Shown here piece by piece: positions 60,059 through 64,000 of a DNA stretch of 64,000 bases. The stretch is from Saprospiraceae bacterium. GTDB lineage: Bacteria > Bacteroidota > Bacteroidia > Chitinophagales > Saprospiraceae. The notes below the pieces were generated by a model. That model did not search any database. It worked only from the letters and a program-made list of their open reading frames with translations, and had not been told where the DNA came from. Position 1 is the first letter of the stretch, and each line of letters begins with the position of its first letter. Made by a program: the position numbers and the translations under genes. The stretch is from contig JALHQW010000028.1 in assembly GCA_022841745.1 (NCBI GenBank), forward strand, positions 28,245 through 92,244, given 5' to 3'.

Positions 60059-63000
60059 ATGAAACTAACCTATCGCCTTTTGCTGCTCGCAGCACTTTCC
60101 CTCATTGCTTTTTCCTGCAAAAAAGAAGCAACCAACTTCGACCGCCCGCAAGACCCTTGGGTGTTCCGCTCGGTGCTTGACTCTATCCCCCGCATTGCCA
60201 CCGTGGGCCTGCACGACGATATGTGGGTGGCCTACAACACCGCCAATTGTTCGGTTTACAAGGCATGGAAAGGCTCTGTGAACTTCGACGGGGCGGTCTA
60301 TACCACCGTGCATGGCCCGCAGCCGAGCAGCATTGGCAATGGCTGGTTCGTGAACAAGCATGAGAACCCTTGGATAGTCGTCGTGAACGGCAAGGAGGAA
60401 GCACCCAAGGTGCAGTACCGGGGCCACCGCTTCGAGAAGGGGCAAGTCACGCTGAACTATGAACTGCAACTTGCCGATGGCAAAATCATCAAAGTAAACG
60501 AGCGGCCAGAGTATGCCACGAAAGGTGATGCCCCCAACCAGCAAGCAGGCTTGGAACGGGTATTCACCACGACCGATGTGCCCGATGGGGCTAAGGTTGT
60601 TATGAAAACAAACCTCAGCTCCATCAGTCTCGAAAGCGCCGTGGAGACCGATGGCCAGTGGCAGGTGACGGGCAAGACCGACCGGGAGTTTGCTGGGCTA
60701 AAGGGCCTCGACCTTGATGGCCAGCTCACGCTGAAATCCAACGGCAGTACCCGCTTCGCAGGGTTTTTTACCAAAAAACCAATGATTGAGAACCTCAACA
60801 AAGTAGAGGGGGACGAGGAGGCGGAGACCCTGCCGCTCGGCCTTCGCCTCATCGGCAAATCGGACTGCAAGAGCTGCCACAACACCAACGTGCAGACCGT
60901 CGGGCCGTCCTACGTGGACATTGCGACCCGCTACCGCAACACTGCCGACAACGTGGCCACCCTCGTGGCGAAGGTGAAAAACGGGGGCGCTGGCAACTGG
61001 GGCCAAGCCGCCATGACCGCCCATGCCGACCTGCCCGACACCGACGTGGAACTGATGGTGAAATTCATCATGGGCCTCGATAGCGTAGAAGAGGCCAAGC
61101 TGGCTGCCCTGCCCGAAAACAAGGCAAGCAGCACGGCGCTCCAGCCCAAAACCGACGTGAAGGAAGAAGATATTTACCCGGGTTCGCTCATCAAGGTTTA
61201 CCAATTTGACGCCAAGCGGAGCCTGGCCAAGGTGTCCGATATGCGGCCACTGCCCAAGCCCATTTTCGAGGGCATTGTGTCGAAGCTCCACGCCACCGCC
61301 GCCGACTTTGGCGACCTGACGGACAATTTCGGCATCATTGCCGAAGGCTACCTGAAAATACCCAAGGACAATACCTACACCTTCCGCACCATTAGCGACG
61401 ACGGCAGTGTGCTGTATATCGGTGAAACGAAGGTGGTGGACAACGACGGCCTCCACGGCGACGAACCCAAGGACGGCGACGTCACGCTCAAGGCGGGCCT
61501 GCATCCCTTCCGCTTGGAGTACTTCGAGTCGGGCGGCGGCAATATGGTCTCGTTGCAATGGAAGACGCCCGATGGCAAGTTTGAAATCGTGCCGGGGGCA
61601 ATATTGGCACATGACAAAAACCTGCAGCCAAAGGCTGGCGGCGCCATGACCTTCGGCGCTGGCTCGCAGATACCCGGCGACAAGGCACACGAGGCGGGCG
61701 TACACCCCAGCTACGACCTTGCGCAGGCACGTCCCAATGACTTCCTCCCGAAGGTGGGCGGTATGGACTTCCTCGCCGATGGCCGCATGGTGGTCTGCAC
61801 TTGGGACGCCGAGGGCGGAGTTTATATCGTTGAAAATGTGCAGAGCGGCGACCCCTCGAAGATGAAGGCCGTGAAAATCGGCAACGGCTTGCACGAGCCG
61901 CTCGGCCTCAAAGTGGTCAACGACGTGATTTATGTACTGCAAAAACAGGAACTGACCAAGCTCGTGGACAACGACAAGGACGGCATGATTGACGAATACT
62001 ACACGGTCTGCAACAACTGGGGCGTCACTTCCAATTTCCACGAGTTTGCTTTTGGCCTCGTGCACAAGGACGGCCATTTCTACGGCAGCCTCGCCACGGA
62101 CATCCTGCCCGGTGGCGCTGGCGCTCCCACGCAGCCGAAAGACCGGGGCCGCACCTTCAAAATCAGCGAAAAGGACGGCAGCATCGAGTTCATCGCCAGC
62201 GGCCTGCGCACACCCAACGGCATCGGCATCGGGGTTGACGGCGAGATTTTCAACGCCGACAACCAAGGCGATTGGCTGCCCGTCAGCAAAATCCTGCACA
62301 TCACGCCCGGCGCTTTTTATGGCAGCCGTGCGGTGGATTTCGAGGGCACTGCCAACCTGCCCGTGAAGCAGCCCGTGGTCTGGTTGCCGCAGGACGAAAT
62401 CGGCAACTCGCCCGCTACCCCGCTCGCCTTCACCGACGACAGCCCGTACAAGGGCCAGATGATGCACGGCGAGGTGACGAACGGCGGCATCAAACGGGTA
62501 TTTGTGGAGAAAATAAATGGCGAGTACCAAGGCTGTCTCTTCCGCTTCACGCAGGGCTTGGAGGCGGGCGTCAACCGCTTGGTCTGGGGACCTGACGGGG
62601 CGCTCTACGCTGGCTGCATCGGCAACCCCGGCAACTGGCGGGACATGAACGGCGACAAGCTCTGGTACGGCCTCCAACGGCTGAAATACAATGGCAAGAC
62701 CGCCTTTGAAATGCTCGCCATCAGGGCGAAGAGCAACGGCGTGGAAATCGAGTTCACCGAGCCACTGGAAGAAGGCAACGGCTGGAACGGTGCCGAGTAC
62801 CAAGTGGAGCAGTGGCGCTACGTGCCCACGAAGGACTATGGCGGACCGAAGGTGGACCAAACAAAGATAAAGGTGCTTTCAGCCAACGTCAGCAGTGACC
62901 GCAAAAAGGTCTTTTTGGAACTGGCGGGCATGAAGCCAGGGCACGTCGTTTATGTACGACTGCCCTACACTTGGGTGAGCGCCAACGGCCACGAGCTTTG

Positions 63001-63736
63001 GGCGACGGAAGGCTGGTACACGATGAACGCTATACCCGCAGAACCCCTAACCCCTAAAGGGGGACAGACCCCGATGTTTGCACCAAATACCCTCACAGAA
63101 GCCGAGAAAGCCGCTGGTTGGAAGCTGCTTTTCGATGGAAAGACCACGGCTGGCTGGCACGGCTTCAACAAAAAGCCCGTGAGCAAGAAATGGGTGATAC
63201 AGGAAGGCGCACTGCATTTTGACCCAACGGCTGCCAAGGACGATGCCAACGGCGACATCATTACCGACGAGGAGTTCGCCAACTACGAGCTGCGCTTGGA
63301 GTGGAAGATTGCGCCTTGCGGCAACAGCGGTGTGATTTACAATGTGGTAGAAGACCCCGCCAAATACGAATGGGCCTGGCAGACCGGTCCCGAGATGCAA
63401 GTGCTCGACAATGCCTGCCACCCCGACGCCATGTTCGACAAGCACAAGGCGGGCGACCTCTACGACCTCATCGCCAGCCGCCTGATGACCGTGAAGCCCG
63501 GCGGCCAATGGAACAGCGCCCGCCTCGTGAACCGCAATGGCAAGGTGGAGCATTGGCTGAATGGCCGCAAGGTGGTGGAAGTGGACATGACAGGCGAGGA
63601 ATGGCGCAAGCTCGTAGCTGGCAGCAAGTTCAAGGAGATGCCGGATTTTGGGAAGAAGACCAGCGGGCGCATTGCGCTACAGGACCACGGGGATAGGGTG
63701 TGGTATAGAAATATGAAGGTGAGGAGGTTGAAGTGA
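60059..63736 (+). CDS. Mosaic lipoprotein: cytochrome c, PA14, beta-propeller, DUF1080
   Basis: A 1225-residue lipoprotein with lipobox LIAFSC (C20). Domains in order: an unknown beta-rich N-terminus (40-255), a haem-binding CxxCH (C270, C273, H274), a PA14 domain (about 375-500, ISDDGSVLYIGETKVVDNDG), a sorbosone/glucose-dehydrogenase-like beta-propeller (about 530-930, with NFHEFAFGLV and GLRTPNGIGIG), and a DUF1080 (3-keto-disaccharide hydrolase) domain (about 1012-1225, GWKLLFDGKTTAGWHGF). It probably binds and oxidises or hydrolyses sugars at the cell surface, passing electrons to its haem. A repeat-derived PLTPKGGQT (near residue 996, from 63046-63068) joins the last two parts. Confidence 0.87.
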   Translation: MKLTYRLLLLAALSLIAFSCKKEATNFDRPQDPWVFRSVLDSIPRIATVGLHDDMWVAYNTANCSVYKAWKGSVNFDGAVYTTVHGPQPSSIGNGWFVNKHENPWIVVVNGKEEAPKVQYRGHRFEKGQVTLNYELQLADGKIIKVNERPEYATKGDAPNQQAGLERVFTTTDVPDGAKVVMKTNLSSISLESAVETDGQWQVTGKTDREFAGLKGLDLDGQLTLKSNGSTRFAGFFTKKPMIENLNKVEGDEEAETLPLGLRLIGKSDCKSCHNTNVQTVGPSYVDIATRYRNTADNVATLVAKVKNGGAGNWGQAAMTAHADLPDTDVELMVKFIMGLDSVEEAKLAALPENKASSTALQPKTDVKEEDIYPGSLIKVYQFDAKRSLAKVSDMRPLPKPIFEGIVSKLHATAADFGDLTDNFGIIAEGYLKIPKDNTYTFRTISDDGSVLYIGETKVVDNDGLHGDEPKDGDVTLKAGLHPFRLEYFESGGGNMVSLQWKTPDGKFEIVPGAILAHDKNLQPKAGGAMTFGAGSQIPGDKAHEAGVHPSYDLAQARPNDFLPKVGGMDFLADGRMVVCTWDAEGGVYIVENVQSGDPSKMKAVKIGNGLHEPLGLKVVNDVIYVLQKQELTKLVDNDKDGMIDEYYTVCNNWGVTSNFHEFAFGLVHKDGHFYGSLATDILPGGAGAPTQPKDRGRTFKISEKDGSIEFIASGLRTPNGIGIGVDGEIFNADNQGDWLPVSKILHITPGAFYGSRAVDFEGTANLPVKQPVVWLPQDEIGNSPATPLAFTDDSPYKGQMMHGEVTNGGIKRVFVEKINGEYQGCLFRFTQGLEAGVNRLVWGPDGALYAGCIGNPGNWRDMNGDKLWYGLQRLKYNGKTAFEMLAIRAKSNGVEIEFTEPLEEGNGWNGAEYQVEQWRYVPTKDYGGPKVDQTKIKVLSANVSSDRKKVFLELAGMKPGHVVYVRLPYTWVSANGHELWATEGWYTMNAIPAEPLTPKGGQTPMFAPNTLTEAEKAAGWKLLFDGKTTAGWHGFNKKPVSKKWVIQEGALHFDPTAAKDDANGDIITDEEFANYELRLEWKIAPCGNSGVIYNVVEDPAKYEWAWQTGPEMQVLDNACHPDAMFDKHKAGDLYDLIASRLMTVKPGGQWNSARLVNRNGKVEHWLNGRKVVEVDMTGEEWRKLVAGSKFKEMPDFGKKTSGRIALQDHGDRVWYRNMKVRRLK
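63046..63068. repeat. Palindromic CCCCTAAAGGGG repeat inside the mosaic gene
   Basis: ACCCCTAACCCCTAAAGGGG contains the palindrome CCCCT-AA-AGGGG and lies exactly in the linker between the propeller and DUF1080 domains. Read in frame, it encodes PLTPKGG. Related AACCCCTAAAGGGG motifs are familiar from spacers of Bacteroidota genomes. Confidence 0.6.
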
Positions 63737-63785
63737 GGCTTGATTTTAATGCGTTTATATACTCACTTCTCACTTTTAAAGGATA

Positions 63786-63837
63786 TACAATAGGTGTTAT
63801 TTGGAAATTCCCAAATAACACCTATTGTACTTTTTTC
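63786..63837 (+). terminator. Strong terminator of the mosaic lipoprotein gene
   Basis: A perfect 19-bp stem (63786-63804 with 63811-63829, core CAATAGGTGTTATTTGG), a six-base loop AAATTC, then CTTTTTTC. Confidence 0.92.
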
Positions 63838-63978
63838 ATCGCCTGAATTGAATCTTTATCTTATTAATTCAAATTCGCCTTTAATTAGTGTCTGTCCATT
63901 TAGTCAAATCTAATTACAAATAACTGGTTGTCAATTATTTAGCGCCTGTATTTTATGGGCTTTTTATAGATTTGCCTT

Positions 63979-64000
63979 ATGAAGATGACACTATTTCATG
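63979..64000 (+). CDS. Start of an open frame cut by the right window edge
   Basis: ATGAAGATG at 63979 begins a frame (MKMTLFH) that runs off the window. TAGATTTG at 63967-63974 matches the -7 consensus just upstream. Only seven codons are visible, so nothing can be said about the product. Confidence 0.3.

Noticed and set aside
60698..62860. A 720-codon reverse open frame inside the mosaic lipoprotein gene
   Set aside because: The His/Val/Leu-rich composition is typical of the antisense of GC-rich genes; the forward strand has continuous domain evidence.

Overview
The window looks like a chromosomal segment of a member of the Bacteroidota, most likely a Saprospiria-type organism with moderately high GC. 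The evidence is: several secreted proteins ending in type IX secretion (T9SS type A) sorting domains; promoters of the Bacteroidota form TTG-N19-TAnnTTTG (best cases upstream of dnaX, the HU gene, the amidophosphoribosyltransferase and the second PIN toxin module); families found mostly in this phylum (DUF2911, DUF3109, DUF6089); a single-chain 2-oxoacid dehydrogenase E1; and a lack of strong Shine-Dalgarno sites. There is no rRNA, CRISPR array, prophage or complete insertion sequence.

Layout. 1-9,995: a truncated secreted protein gene, uvrB, a convergent serine hydrolase, a MITE-like palindromic element (4094-4386), rlmD, a crotonase-family enzyme, a PIN toxin-antitoxin pair and the fused E1 alpha/beta gene. 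10,063-15,782: two large T9SS cargo genes. 16,228-20,543: an alpha/beta hydrolase, an MFS transporter, a membrane zinc peptidase and a DUF2911 protein. 20,704-31,635: dnaX, a PyrR-like phosphoribosyltransferase, a DoxX protein, a DppC-like permease, an HU gene, a trans-sulfuration enzyme, a RhlE-like helicase and a HmuY-like T9SS protein. 31,731-42,320 is the accessory part: a T9SS gene remnant, a patatin-like lipase, an RNA ligase plus HD-Pnk RNA-repair pair, a second PIN module, a repeat cluster, a large amidohydrolase/TolB-propeller protein and an AT-rich three-gene cassette of unknown function. 42,540-54,406: a coiled-coil protein, a DUF695 protein, a zinc-hook AAA ATPase, a MOSC protein, a glycosyltransferase, tRNA-Gln, a hybrid kinase/HPt operon, amidophosphoribosyltransferase and a DUF6089 protein. 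54,535-64,000: DUF3109, citrate synthase, a PBP4-type carboxypeptidase, a YgjP-like peptidase, rpmH and a 1225-residue mosaic lipoprotein joining cytochrome c, PA14, beta-propeller and DUF1080 domains.

Two themes run through the window. First, clusters of tandem 7- and 8-base repeats, often as inverted arms, fill many spacers and also intrude in frame into coding regions (the E1 gene, the dnaX linker; a related palindrome lies in the mosaic lipoprotein). Second, RNA damage and repair genes lie side by side: RNA ligase, HD-Pnk and a PIN-domain nuclease occupy 33,635-36,098. The most testable single signal is an A9 tract in dnaX (22015-22023) after which both alternative frames stop within a few codons. 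This is the layout expected for a tau/gamma clamp-loader switch.
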